Below, piece after piece: positions 22,255 to 33,120 of a stretch of DNA of 64,000 bases. Location of the stretch: NCBI GenBank assembly GCA_012064385.1, contig QRDG01000526.1, positions 338,667 through 402,666 on the forward strand. Direction: 5' to 3'. Position 1 is the first letter of the stretch. Each line of letters opens with the position of its first letter. Both the position numbers and the translations under genes were made by a program. Source of the stretch: Puccinellia tenuiflora. Lineage: Eukaryota; Streptophyta; Magnoliopsida; Poales; Poaceae. The notes under the pieces are model-generated. The model searched no databases and had not been told where the DNA came from. It was given only the letters and a program-made list of their open reading frames with translations.

Positions 22255-22670
22255 GAGAGGATCCTTACCGGAGGAGAAGAAGAGGAGGAGGTCCGGCGAG
22301 GACGAAGACGGCGGCCGGCGACGAGGAGGACGGCGGCCGGCGAGAAGGAGGACGACGCGGCGGCCGGCGAGCGGGGGCGAGCGGCCGGGGAAAAGGAGGA
22401 GGACGGCGGCGGCCGGCGAGCGGGGGCGACCGGCCGGGGAAAAGGAGGAGGACGGCGGCAGGTGGAGGAGCTATGGCGGCGGCCGAGAGGAGGACGACGT
22501 GGCCGGCGAGCGGCGAGGGCGGTGCGTGGAGGAGGGCGGCGGTGCGTGGAGGAGGAGGAGGACGGCGGCGGAATCGGGCAGCCTGACGGCGTCGTGGTGG
22601 TTGCGCTCCTCCTGGTCCTTAGCGAGATCGAGAATGAGGGAGTTGGGGAGGCAGAGAGCAAGTTATAGGA
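22255..22670. repeat. GC-rich leader with about 60-bp duplications
   Basis: Sharp switch to high GC. GGCCGGCGAGCGGGGGCGA...GGCCGGGGAAAAGGAGGAGG occurs twice (about 22358 and 22417), with further partial copies. Long open frames here on both strands are compositional. It lies between the AT-rich array and the internal GTCCCGGTT cluster, in the position of a promoter/5' leader for the minus-strand TNP1-like gene. Confidence 0.5.
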
Positions 22671-22671
22671 T

Positions 22672-22838
22672 AGGGCTTTAGTCCCGGTTCCAACCACGAA
22701 CCGGGACGAAAGGTCACCCTTTTGTCCCGGTTCGTGGATGGAACCGGGACAAAAGGTCATTTTCGGGGCACCGAGAGGGCGCGCGCCAAAACGACCTTTT
22801 GTCCCGGTTCCATCCACGAACCGGGACAAAAGGTCTTC
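22672..22838. repeat. internal cluster of subterminal-type repeats
   Basis: TTTAGTCCCGGTTC, AACCGGGACGAAAGG, TTTTGTCCCGGTTCGTGG and AACCGGGACAAAAGG alternate in inverted pairs, exactly the motif set of the two element ends, yet 4-6 kb inside. The cluster lies upstream of the TNP1-like gene as the right terminal cluster lies upstream of the other two genes. Confidence 0.8.
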
Positions 22839-22904
22839 TCGAAATTAAATTTTCGGGCGCCAAGGCCACAGTTTAGTTTCTTTTTTGAAAAAAGTAAAAA
22901 ATTT

Positions 22905-23520
22905 ATAAATTCAATATCTTTTGATCTGTTTATCAGAAAAATGCAATTAAAATATCAAATTGTTCATAAAAATGTAACCTATCTATTTATAATAAATTCA
23001 TTTTTGTTTGAAATTTGAGGTGAATTTATTTAATTACAAAATTTGGAATTTGAACTCAATTAAGTTTTTAAACTTATAAATTCAATATCTTTTGATCTAT
23101 TTATCATAAAAATGCAATTAAATTATCAAATTGTTCATAAAAATGTAATCTATCTATTTATAATAAATTCATTTTTGTTTGAAATTTGAGGTGAATTTAT
23201 TTAATTACAAAATTTGGAATTTGAACTCAATTACCTTTTTAAACTTATAAATTCAATATCTTTTGATCTGTTTATCATAAAAATGCAATTAAAATATCAA
23301 ATTGTTCATAAAAATGTAATCTATCTATTTATAATAATTTAATTTTTGTTTGAGATTTGAGGTGAGTTTATTTAATTACAAAATTTGGAATTTGAACTCA
23401 ATTAACTTTTTAAACTTATAAATTCAATATATTTTGATCTGTTTATCATAAAAATTCAATTAAAATATCAAATTGTTCATAAAAATGTAATCTATATATT
23501 TATAATAAATTCATTTAGAA
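22905..23520. repeat. 171-bp tandem repeat, about 3.6 copies
   Basis: The marker TTCAATAT(C/A)TTTTGATCT recurs at 22910, 23081, 23252 and 23423, a constant 171-base spacing. Copies differ by a few substitutions. AT-rich and non-coding. A further 95-base piece of the unit end reappears at 24114-24208, 660 bases after its first occurrence at 23454. Confidence 0.85.
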
Positions 23521-23856
23521 ATCCTTCAGTTCATCAACCGAATACAAAAACTTGTGAGAAGTTCGTCGTCGCCTTGGTCCGTCGAGAGAGAAGCCTACCC
23601 ACTTTAAACGGGCATTCGATCCAAGCGGCGGCAAGACTTCTCTGATGATCTGCAATCGTCCAACAAGTGTTGGGGATATACCAGATCATCAAAGAAGCCC
23701 TTGCCGCTGGTTCCCGAATGTGTTACATATCATCACAGTTGATGGCTGTGAAGTGTACTCCTACCTCTCTTATAAACATGCCTCTCCGAGTGACTCCCTC
23801 CGGTTAGATATTTATATCTGGCAACTCTTCACCTTTTTAGTCCCGGTTGGTAGCTG
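23521..23856. other. non-coding spacer inside the CACTA
   Basis: Sits between the 171-bp array and the 51-bp minisatellite. It includes one isolated TTTAGTCCCGGTTGG motif near 23837. I recognise no gene. It may be part of an insertion, because it is bracketed by the 95-base direct repeat (23454-23548 and 24114-24208). Confidence 0.45.
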
Positions 23857-24105
23857 CAACGGCTCACAAGCGCTCGAAGGAAACACACGATCCGTGTGCT
23901 TCTGATCCAACGGCTCACAAGCGCTCTAAAGAAACACACGATCCGTGTGCTTCCGATCCAACGGGTCACAAGCGCTCGAAGGAAACACACGATCCGTGTG
24001 CTTCCGATCCAACGGCTCACAAGCGCTCGAAGGAAATACACGATCCATGTGCTTCCGATCCAACGGCTCATAAGCGCTCGAAGGAAACACACGATATGTA
24101 GGCTT
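23857..24105. repeat. 51-bp minisatellite, about five copies
   Basis: Units start CAACGGCTCACAAGCGCTC at 23857, 23908, 23959, 24010 and 24061, spacing 51 each time, with one to three substitutions between units. 51 is a multiple of three, so both strands stay open; the plus frame gives a 17-residue repeat (AHKRSKETHDPCASDPT). Each unit contains the inverted pair CACACGATCCGTGTG. Confidence 0.85.
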
Positions 24106-24243
24106 GGCCGACATTGCAATTAAAATATCAAATTGTTCATAAAAATGTAATCTACATATTTATAATAAATTCATTTAGAAATCCTTCAGTTCATCGACCG
24201 AATACAAATTATTACATCCTTATCTAGTGTTTGGGTTTTTTCT

Positions 24244-27200
24244 CTACCGTAACCATGGTGCATCTTCATTAATTAACATGAGACTTGGGTCATCCTTCAC
24301 TGCGAAGGGCGGAATTTCATGAAACTTATCATAATCTTCTGACATGTCTGTCTTGTCCTCCACTCCCACGATGTTTCTTTTCCCTGAAAGAACTATGTGA
24401 CGCTTTGGCTCGTCAGGTGATGTATTCGTTTGATTATTTTTTCTTTTTCTCGGTTTGGTAGACATGTCCTTCACATAGAAAACCTGAGCCACATCATTGG
24501 CTAGGACGAATGGTTCGTCTTTGTAACCAAGATTGTTGAGATCCACTGTTGTCACTCCGTACGGCTTGTCTACCTGTACCCCGATTCCATTCAGCTTGAC
24601 CCATTTGCACCGAAACAAAGGGACCTTGAAAGAAGGTCCATAATCAAGTTCCCATATCTCCTCTCTGTAACCATAATATGTGTCCTTTTGCCCATTGTTG
24701 TTTGTTGCATCAAAGCGGACACCACTGTTTTGGTTGGTGCTCTTTTATCTTGGGCGATCGTGTAAAATGTATTCCCATTTATCTCGTACCCTTCGAAAGT
24801 CAATACAGTCGAAGATGGTGACCTAGCCAACAAGTACAGCTGATCTCCAATAATGTTGTTATTCATGAGATGTGTTCACAACCAACCACCAAAAGTCTCA
24901 ATGTGTTCATGTGTAATCCATGTGTCAGACTGTCCTGGGTGTTGGGCCCGTACTATATTCATGTGTTCCTCGATATACGGAGCCACCAAGGTAGAACTCT
25001 GTAGAACTGTGTAGTGTGCTTGAGTTAAAGAATGCCCGTCCCTACATATTTTTGCTTTCTTTCCTAGCGTGCCTTTTCCACTCAGTCTCCCCTCATGTCG
25101 TGATTGTGGAACACCAATCGGCTTAAGGTCAGGAATAAAGTCTACACAGAACTCAATGACCTCCTCTGTTCCATAGCCCTTGGAGATGCTTCCTTCTGGC
25201 CTAGCACGGTTATGGACATATTTCTTTAAAACTCCCATGAACCTCTCAAAGGGGAACATATTGTGTAGAAATACAGGACCGAGAATGGCAATCTCTTCGA
25301 CTAGGTGAACCCAGAGATGCGTCATAATATTGAAAAACGATGGTGGGAACACCAACTCAAAACTAACAAGACATTGGACCACATCATTCTGTAACCTTGA
25401 CAGAATATCTGGATTGATTACCTTCTGAGATATTGCATTGAGAAATGCACATATCTTCACAATGGGTAGTCGAACATTTTCCGGTAGAAGCCCCCTCAAT
25501 GCAATCGGAAGCAACTGCATCATAATCACGTGACAGTCATGAGACTTTAGGTTTTGGAATTTTTTCTCTGCCATATTTATTATTCCCTTTATATTCAACG
25601 AGAAGCCAGACGGGACCTTGATAGCATTCAAAAAAGATTTCCTTCTCTGCTTTGGTAAGAGCGTAGCTGGTCCGGGTCTTGTCGTGTGGATGCATGTTGT
25701 TTGGGTCTTTCATACGTTGCTGGTCCTCCCGTGCTTCCGGTGTATCTTTTGTCTTCCCATACACGCCCAGGAAGCCTAGTAGGTTCACGCAAAGATTCTT
25801 CGTCACGTGCATCACGTCGATTAAAGAGCGGACCTCTAGGACTTTCCAATAGGGTAGCTCCCAAAATATAGATTTCTTCTTCCACATGGGCGCGTGTCCG
25901 GTACCGTCATTCGGAACAGATTGACCGCCAGTACCTTTTCCAAAGATCACTTCTAGATCCTTGACCATATCAAATATATCATCACCAGTACGGTGGTCAG
26001 GCTTCCTCCGATGATCGGGCATACCTTTGAAATGCTTGCCTTTCTTTCTTACGGGATGCTTAGTCGGAAGAAATCGATGATGCCCCAGGTACACAACCTT
26101 CTTACATTTCTCCAAATATATACTATCAGTCTCCTCTAAACAGTGCGTGCATGCATTGTATCCCTTATTTGTCTGTCTTGAAAGGTTACTAAGAGCTGGC
26201 CAATCATTGATAGTTACGAATAGCAACGCTCGTAGGTCAAATTCCACCTGTTTGTGCTCATCCCACATACGTACACCTTCTTCACGCCACAACTGTAAAA
26301 GTTCTTCAACTAAAGGCCTCAGGTACACATCTATGTTGTTGCCGGGTTGCTTCGGGCCTTGGATGAGCACTGGCATCATAATGAACTTCCGCTTCATGCA
26401 TAACCAAGGAGGAAGGTTATAGATACATAGAGTCACATGCCACGTGCTATGACTGCAGCTCTGCTCTCCAAAAGGATTCATACCATCTGTACTTAGACCA
26501 AATCTTAAATTTCTTGCATCATCTGCAAAGTTCGGGAACTCTCTCTCGATTTTTCTCCACTGCGAGCCATCAGTGGGGTGTCTCAACATCGCGTCTTTTT
26601 TACGGTCTTCTTTGTGCCATCGCAACAACCTGGCATGCTCTTTGTTTCTAAACAAACGTTTCAACCGTGGTATTATAGGAGCATACCACATCACCTTGGC
26701 AGGAAGCCTTTTGCTGGGGCGCTCGCCCTCAACATCACCAGGATCATCTCGTCTGATCTTATACCGCAATGCAGTGCATACCGGGCATGCCTCCAAATTC
26801 TCGTACTCCTCACCGCGGTAGAGGATGCAGTCATTAGGGCATGCATGTATCTTATGCACGTCTAATCCTAGAGGGCAGACAACCTTTTTTGCTTCGTACG
26901 TACTGGCGGGCAATTCGTTACCCTTTGGAAGGTCCTTTTTCATTATTTTCAGCAACTTTTCAAATCCCTTGTCGGTCACACCATTCTCTGCCTTCCATTG
27001 CAGCAATTCCAGTGTGCTACCCAGCTTTTTCAGGCCATCTTCGCAATTTGGGTACAACGGTTTGTTGTGATCCTCTAACATACGCGCGAATTTCGACCTC
27101 TCATTATCAGTTCCGCACTCTCTCTGCGCATCAGCAATGGCACGACCAAGATCATCAGCCGGCTCATCTGATGCCTCTTGATCTTGAGCTTCACCCGTTG

Positions 27201-27504
27201 CAGTATCACCGTATTCAGGGTACATAGGATAGTTGTCACCGTCCTCTTCTTCTTCATTTTCTTCCATCATAACCCCTCTTTCTCCATGCTTGGTCCAACA
27301 ATTATAGTTGGGCATGAAACCGGTCCGAAGAAGGTGGCTGTGAAGGATTTTCGAGGAAGAGTAATCCTTCTTATTCTGACAAGCAACACATGGACAACAC
27401 ATAAAACCATTCTGATTGTTTGCCTCGGCCACACTGATAAAACTACGCAGGCCCGTAATGAAATCGTCAGTCCGTCGGTTACCGTACATCCATTGTCGGT
27501 CCAT
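24244..27504 (-). pseudogene. CACTA TNP2 transposase (Transposase_21), three lesions
   Basis: Start MDRQWMYGNRR at 27504, the standard TNP2 N-terminus. Order: transposase-associated domain with CCPCVACQNKK (about residues 35-45); acidic stretch; Transposase_21 core with LSTDGMNPFGEQ, the TND(W)P step FVTINDWPALSNLS, CHCLEETDS and LIDVMHVTKNL; DUF4218 (25631-24876, KSHDCHVIMMQLLPIALRG); DUF4216 near the C-terminus (PLFRCKWV), ending at 24244. Lesions: (1) frameshift near 25620, where GAATGC-TATCAAG suggests loss of 8 bases between two TGAATGC copies; (2) TGA just after GGWL near 24880; (3) 1-base deletion near 24743 after IAQDK. The conserved Asp residues remain. It would catalyse cut-and-paste transposition if intact. 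Confidence 0.85.
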
Positions 27505-27673
27505 CTGTATTATATAATTAAGTTTATCAAAAACCATTACGCACAACATCGTGAATAGAGAAGTGACCAAATTAATTAATACAAGTTCATCACATTAAAA
27601 CCAAATTAGAGTAGTGACCAAATGTGATACATAGTTCTCATAATTAAAACATACATTAAAACTAACATACAAA

Positions 27674-28276
27674 CTATGTAATGCATTTAAATGCAACAAC
27701 AAATGCTATCAAAATCGCAACTAAGGTAACAATTGATCCAACATCATAATGATACCAAGCCTCTTTATTAATGGCATAATTTCTAATCTTTCTAATCTTC
27801 AAGCGCATTGCATCCATCTTGATCTTGTGATCATCGACAACATCAGCAAGATACAACTCCAATTTCATCTTCTCTTCTTCAATTTGTTTCAATTTTTCTT
27901 TCAAATCATCGTTTTCTTTTTCAACTAAATTTAACTTCTCAACAAGAGGGTCGGTTGGAATTTCCGGTTCATATATGTCCTAGATAAAAATATCTATGTC
28001 AAGTGTTGGTCGGCATAATTATTATAAACATGAAATTAAAAAAATAGTTATAAAAGATAATATACCACATCCGAATCATAAACCGGACGAGGGCCGACGG
28101 GGACGGATATCAAAACCATGACACTATACATTTATCAAACAATCATAGAAGCAAGAAAATTATACAAGTAACTATATAAATCATATTTTGTTATTTTTTA
28201 ATAAGAACAAGAGGCTCACCAAGGTGGTACCGGCAACGGGGCGGCGGGGGTGATCGACGGCGTTGTTGCGATGGCA
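27674..28276 (-). CDS. small coiled-coil, C-terminally membrane-anchored protein of the CACTA, three exons
   Basis: Exons on minus: 28276-28220 (possible; frame ends ...LPVPPCV before the Met), 28119-28066 (ATG at 28119; MVLISVPVGPRPVYDSDV) and 27979-27674. Donors GTGAGC and GTATAT and acceptors TTTAG and TCTAG fit, and frame is kept throughout. From the Met at 28119 the protein has 119 aa. A Glu/Lys coiled coil (VEKLNLVEKENDDLKEKLK) is followed by DDHKIKMDAMRLKIRKIRNY and one membrane segment GSIVTLVAILIAFVVAF near the C-terminus, a tail-anchor arrangement. No stop or shift, unlike its two partner genes. I recognise similar proteins from Triticeae CACTA elements, but no function. It lies just upstream of TNP2 on the same strand. 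Confidence 0.65.
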
Positions 28277-28585
28277 CTAAACCAACAAATCATACTATAA
28301 GTTGAGCTCAAATTGCATATAAAACAAATAAATTCCCTAACTTAGACATTTTATCAAACACCTTGCTTGCACTAGAGAAATGAAAAGAGCTAAACTAATA
28401 ATGAAATGAGCTAAATCCGCAACGCCGGAAGAAAGGATGAAGTTGCTAACCCTTAATTAGATGGGTGCTGCCAAACTTGTCAAATGGTGGAGAAAAATGT
28501 GATGAACTTGAGCTTTGGGAGAGAGTAACCGAAAGAAAATGGAGAAGAGTGAGGATGGTTCGGGGTGGAAGAAGAAGATAAAGGT

Positions 28586-28862
28586 GGTGGAAACCTTTTG
28601 TCACGGTTCATATTACAAACCGGGACTAAAGGTCCATCTTTAGTCCCGGTTCGTAATACGAACCGGGACAAAAGGGTTCTCACCTCGGCTGCTGGCCGGC
28701 GCAGACCTTTAGTCCCGGTTCGTGGATGGAACCGGGACTAAAGGGTAGCAACGAACCGGGACGAAAGCCGCGGTGGCGTCCTGGCAATTTGAACCGGGAC
28801 AAAAGGTCACATTAGTCTCGGTTCAAATTGTGACCGGGAAAAAAGCTTTGGACAAAACCCTC
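28586..28862. repeat. right subterminal repeats of the CACTA
   Basis: Repeated TTTAGTCCCGGTTCGT/ACGAACCGGGACTAAAGG in both orientations up to the terminus at 28876, matching the left and internal clusters in motif. Confidence 0.8.
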
Positions 28863-29399
28863 TTTTTCTACTAGTGGGTGCACCCTTGGGGCCGGAGGGG
28901 TTTTGGCGGGAAAACCCCTCCGGGTTCTCCTTAGGAGGCGACGTGGCCTCCTCTCATCCAGGTATTCTTCTCAGACGGGGTAGGTGCAGCCGCCCACCTT
29001 TTCCAGGGAGGCGGACAGAGGCTGACAGCTTTTCCGCCTCTGCCCCCCTTTGGCCTCGATCTTCTTGGCGCCCAAATCTTCTAGGAGCTTCCAGCCAAGG
29101 GCTGGCAAGCTTATCCTCTTTGCGCACTGGAGGTTGGTTCCCGGGGGTGAGCCTAGCGTCCTGCCGGGCGCCGGGGTCCCCGGGACCTCCAAGCCTGCTT
29201 CCGGGTCGAGGGGGCCCCGGGGGGTCCCTAGGTCCTTTGCCTTGGTTGTCGATGCCGTGTGCGTCGGGACGCCATGGGGCAGATGGGGGGACCATCTGCC
29301 AGTCTTGTGCCTTGGCCTTGAGCGCCTCCTTGGTGGGCCCATGCGCGATGGATCCACTCTGACCGCATCAGGGGAACCCCATGTTCCACTGTTGCGACA

Positions 29400-29416
29400 G
29401 TAGCCCCCGAGCATAG
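29400..29416 (-). other. polypurine tract before the 3' LTR
   Basis: Read on minus, GCTCGGGGGCTAC directly precedes the LTR start TGTCG at 29399. The G-run next to the LTR fits a plus-strand priming site and agrees with minus orientation. Confidence 0.6.
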
Positions 29417-29838
29417 TCCCGGCGGCCACGCCCTTCTGCCGCCGGGGCTATGACCAAAAAGAGTCAAAGTGGGTCCCCAGCGTCAGGCCTTGAGTGTCTT
29501 GTCCCATCCGTCAGAGCTGCGCACCACGGAGGCGCGCATCCCACGGGTCTTCTGAACGTTGCGATCCGCGCGGATCGCCAACGCTCGCCTTGAATCCAAC
29601 AGGAGGATACGACTGAACGGAGCACCTCCTCGGTCCCCGCGCTGGCCGGAGTGGTGGGACCATGAAGCAACGCGTGGGGAGCCTCATAAGCCATGGTTCC
29701 AAGGAACTGTAGCCGTTACTCCTTCCCAAACACAGAGATCCCGAAGCGCCGCCAGAGAGCACTTCATCTTCACCTTTCGTAGCACACCGCAATTCTTTTC
29801 GGCCGCCGCGACACCGAGCGTCGAACGCCGCTGCTCCG

Positions 29839-32800
29839 ATGGCCAGGACCAAACAGAGCACCAAGAAGAAGCTCGCCGGAGCCTCGCTTGTTAGGAGGCA
29901 GCCGCCTTCGAGGTCCGGGATGGCGTTGAAGAGGTCGGAACGCGCCGCCGAAACGGCGGACATGCGCCGTCAGACGGCCCTGTTCCCGAGCATCTACGCC
30001 TCAGATCCTGCGATGCCAACGAAGGCTCGATTCGGGGCGGTGGCGTCCCAGGCGAGGGGGGACATGCCAGCCCGCGTGGCGATAGAGGTTCTGCCGCCGG
30101 CCGAGGATCGGGGGCCCACCCAGGTCCCCATCTTGGACATCTTCGTCCGGATGGGGCTAGTTCCCCCATTCTCAGACTTCCTCCTTGAGATCCTTCGAGC
30201 ATATGATCTAAGGCTCCTGCATCTGAATCCAGGAGCCATCCTGGATCTGTCCATGTTTGCCCACGCCTGCGAGGCGTTCGTCGGGGTGATGCCCTCCGTG
30301 GCATTGTTCCGGCACTTCTTCTATCCCCGCGTGGGGAAAGAAGGATGGCTGGGAGGTGGAGTCACGTTCTGCTTCCGCCAGAACGTCAAGCAATTCTACC
30401 CCGAGATGGTGGTGAAGTCCAAGTGGGAGGAGTGGAGGAGCAGCTGGTTCCTCGTCGTCGTGCCGGAGGCCCTCGAGTGCCTCTAAGAACCGAAGAAGCA
30501 CCCGGAGAGCCATGAGCTCTGGAGGGGCCTGAGCCACCAGGATGTGTTTCTATCAGCGGCGGTGTCCCGCTTCAAGCTTCTGCGGGAGCAGGGGGTTTCT
30601 GGGGCCACCATTATTGCGCACGCCTTGCGCAAACGACTGGCCCCCTTGCAGAAGAGGCCTCACCCGGCCTTGGACTTTCAGGGTCTCCGGGACCCTTCTC
30701 GATTGCGGAACTCTGACATGAGCGATGGAACCCTCTTCGAAGCCATAAGGAAGATCTTTCCTCCCAACGCGGACTACCAACTGCTAGAGGGAGCCCAGCC
30801 TCTGTGCGAGGATCCAAGGAAGGCGGAGATCCTTGCAGAGATGCCGGAGTGCGACGCCCTCGGGATCGTGGGCCGAGACGACGCCAGGCCCCAAACCCCC
30901 AAGGCCAGAGCCCGCAATATCAAGGTCCCTTCTAGCTCCGGCGAGGAAGAGGAGGCCTCTGAGTCCGAGACGGAGAGCGCGGATAACTCCAAGGTGGGGT
31001 CCTCCCGCTCCACCCAGGACAGAGACGATGTTGACGATGACGACGACGACGACGATGATGACGACGACGAGTCCGGGGGCGATGACACTAGCGAGGCCGC
31101 CCGCGACGAAGATGGGGAAGCGGAGGAAAAGGCCTCTTCCCCGCACCCGGCCGTGGGATCCGCCATGGTCCCGAGTCCGAAGACGAGCCCCCGGGCGCCG
31201 CCCGTGGTTGGAGAAGAGAGCGGCCCCGTGGGCATGGAGGTTGATGACGACGCCTTCGTCATCGCACCACGGCGCAAGGGGCAGCTCTGACGCCAGTCGC
31301 CGGCCCTGGAGCCTTCCTTCGCCACCAACGCGATGCTAGCGAGCCCACACGGCTCCTCCGCCGGGTCCATAGGCATGCCCGAGTCGCTGGGCCACAAGCG
31401 ACCCCGCGAGTAAGCTTTCTTCTTGCTCGTCCTTGTCGCACTGCTATCGGACTTGCGAGTTGCGCCTCCAGGAAGTTTAACCAAAAGTCGTTGCAGGGGC
31501 CAAACTTCCTCGGAAGCCAGCAAGAGGCGATGGGAGGCGGCGGAACGCGACACGGCCACCAGTGCCGGCGTCCCCGGGGGGACTCCGACCGCTCCCAGCT
31601 CGGAGAAGGTACTTGGGGGCGACGCGCAGGACAACTCCGGGACGCACCCGTCCCCTGTGAAGGCCGGAGGAGCAGGGACTCCGGAAGCAGCAGGTGAGCC
31701 TCGTCCAATCGGACAAGTCTAACCTCGCTCCGCCCCTATTGGCTTGACACTGTGCCTTGCTGAATCAGATAATTCGGTGGTTGGTGGGTCCCCGACGGGA
31801 GACTGCGCCGTGACAACTCCGAACCAAGAGGTGTCCAAAGCCGCACCCTAGGCGACGAACGCGCACCCAGAGGGCGAGCGCGCGGCGGCGCCCGGGCAAG
31901 GTCCGACCGTTGCAGGAAACGTGAACTGTCCGGGCACCCCGAACCTTCTGGATTGCTCGCTTATGACCGGGGAAGAGCTGGATGCTTTCGTCACCCTGTC
32001 GACATGCTCCGGAGCGAGCGCCGAGATAGCCACGCTGGCGGAGATCAAGACGGACTTCTCCGCGTGATGCGGGAGAGGAAACATTCCCGGGGATCCGCAG
32101 GGAGCAGCCCCCGGGGTCATGATCACGGGGGCGAACACCAGGGAGGCCGTGATCCGTGGGGTCGACCAGCTGGTCCAGAAGATTGAGGCCAGGGAAGATG
32201 CGCTGGCGCGTGCCAGCTCCCATGCCGAGGAGGCGATCAACAGAGCAACGACCAATCTATCCCGCCAGTGGAGCCTATTCTCAGTCATGTGGAAAAGCAT
32301 GGAGAAGGAGAACAAGGACAAGCGGGACGAGCTCGCGCAAAGGGAGCAGCAGCTGGCAACTAGAGAGGCTGAACTGGCGACAGAGGCTAGAGATCTGGAG
32401 CTCCGGAGAGAAGAGCTGAAGACAGAGGTCGAGCAGCGCCTCACTGAGGCGGAGAAGAAACATCAAACGGCGCTGGACGAGAAGGCCAGGGATGCCAGGG
32501 ATGCACAGCGGAAAGAGGCAGAGGCTCGGAAGGCTGCCGAAGACGCCGAGAAGGGTCTCCTTGCGGAGAAAGAAGCCACCCGCAAGCTGCGGGACCAGGC
32601 CAAGCTGGACGGCCAGAGAACTTCCGAGCTGGAGGAGTCCTTGAAGCTGAAGGAGGAGAAGCTGTCGTCGCTGACGACCAAGCACCTCGAGCTGGAGGAG
32701 AACCACTCCCGGGTGTCCTCAGAGCTGACGGGAATCCACCAACAGGCAGAGGACGAGTTCAAGAGCATCATCGCCGCCAGCGCAGATGTGGCGACGCGGG

Positions 32801-33120
32801 TGCTCCAACTGGACAGGCATGCCGAACTCTCCGGGTTGGCCCCGGACTGCCGGAGCCTCCCCGAAGTGACCGAGTTCCTCAAGAAGACGACGACCTCCGT
32901 GAGGTCAGCCAAGAACCGGATCGCGCTCCGGCTGCGCACGGACCGGAACGGGGCCAGTCTTGATACGGCGACGCGCGTGATGGCATCGTTCCGGGAGGCG
33001 AACCCGAACGCCGTCATGCCCAACTTCGTGGTCGACAAGCCTTCCGAGGCCTCGCTCCAAGCCGTAGAAGACCTCGCGGCCGCGTTGGCCACAAAGATGT
33101 ATCCTCTGCCGCCCCACTAG
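29839..33120 (+). pseudogene. antisense ORF of the Tat-like element (putative gypsy-type transposon domain plus coiled coil)
   Basis: Runs against the LTR orientation. Piece 1: ATG 29839 to 30486, with FVRMGLVPPFSDFLLEILRA and HLNPGAILDLSMFAHACEAF, the PF04195 'putative gypsy type transposon' pattern. An in-frame TAA (30484-30486) is followed by the same frame to 31290 (acidic tail with a run of about twelve Asp). Intron-like signals then occur (GAGTAAGC near 31408, TTGCAG before 31497). Piece 3: 32119-33120, a coiled coil of roughly 200 residues rich in E/K/A, ending KMYPLPPH and stop. The protein starts MARTKQSTKKK. Function unknown; antisense ORFs of this kind are known in Tat-lineage elements. 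Breaks: the TAA and unresolved joins between 31290 and 32119. Confidence 0.7.

Larger units (their letters stand above)
17496..28876 (-). mobile_element. CACTA DNA transposon, 11.4 kb, three genes
   Basis: Ends: CACTAGTGGAAAAAAGGGC at 17496 and, on the complement, CACTAGTAGAAAAAGAGGG from 28876. It sits within the LTR of the Tat-like element; flanks are AGGTA and GGTGC, so the 3-bp duplication is imperfect. Subterminal arrays of GTCCCGGTT/AACCGGGAC line both ends. On the minus strand the order is the small membrane-protein gene, TNP2 transposase, and TNP1-like/Ulp1 gene. All but the first carry disabling lesions, so the element is probably immobile without help. Confidence 0.9.
17059..29399 (-). 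repeat. 3' LTR of the Tat-like element (two pieces)
   Basis: Pieces 17059-17495 and 28877-29399 (960 bases together) match the right LTR along their whole length with scattered substitutions. The CACTA element occupies 17496-28876. The minus-strand promoter box reads CCTATAAAAGG at about 17467-17477. Continuity across the CACTA is shown by the right LTR, where CCACAGGTGCACCC is uninterrupted. Confidence 0.85.

Noticed and set aside
22233..22829. 198-aa minus ORF rich in Pro/Arg/Ser
   Set aside because: Spans the GC-rich leader and the GTCCCGGTT repeats of the CACTA; composition-driven, no domain.
23847..24119. Repeat protein genes on both strands over 51-bp units
   Set aside because: Openness follows from the 51-base period (multiple of three); no start context, promoter or flanking coding signal.
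28874..29467. ORFs of 110-160 aa (also at 34947-35486)
   Set aside because: They repeat in both LTRs of the Tat-like element at equivalent positions, so they are LTR shadows.
31028..31072. GAC/GAT microsatellite as a separate repeat locus
   Set aside because: It encodes the poly-Asp part of the antisense ORF in frame, so it is described with that gene.
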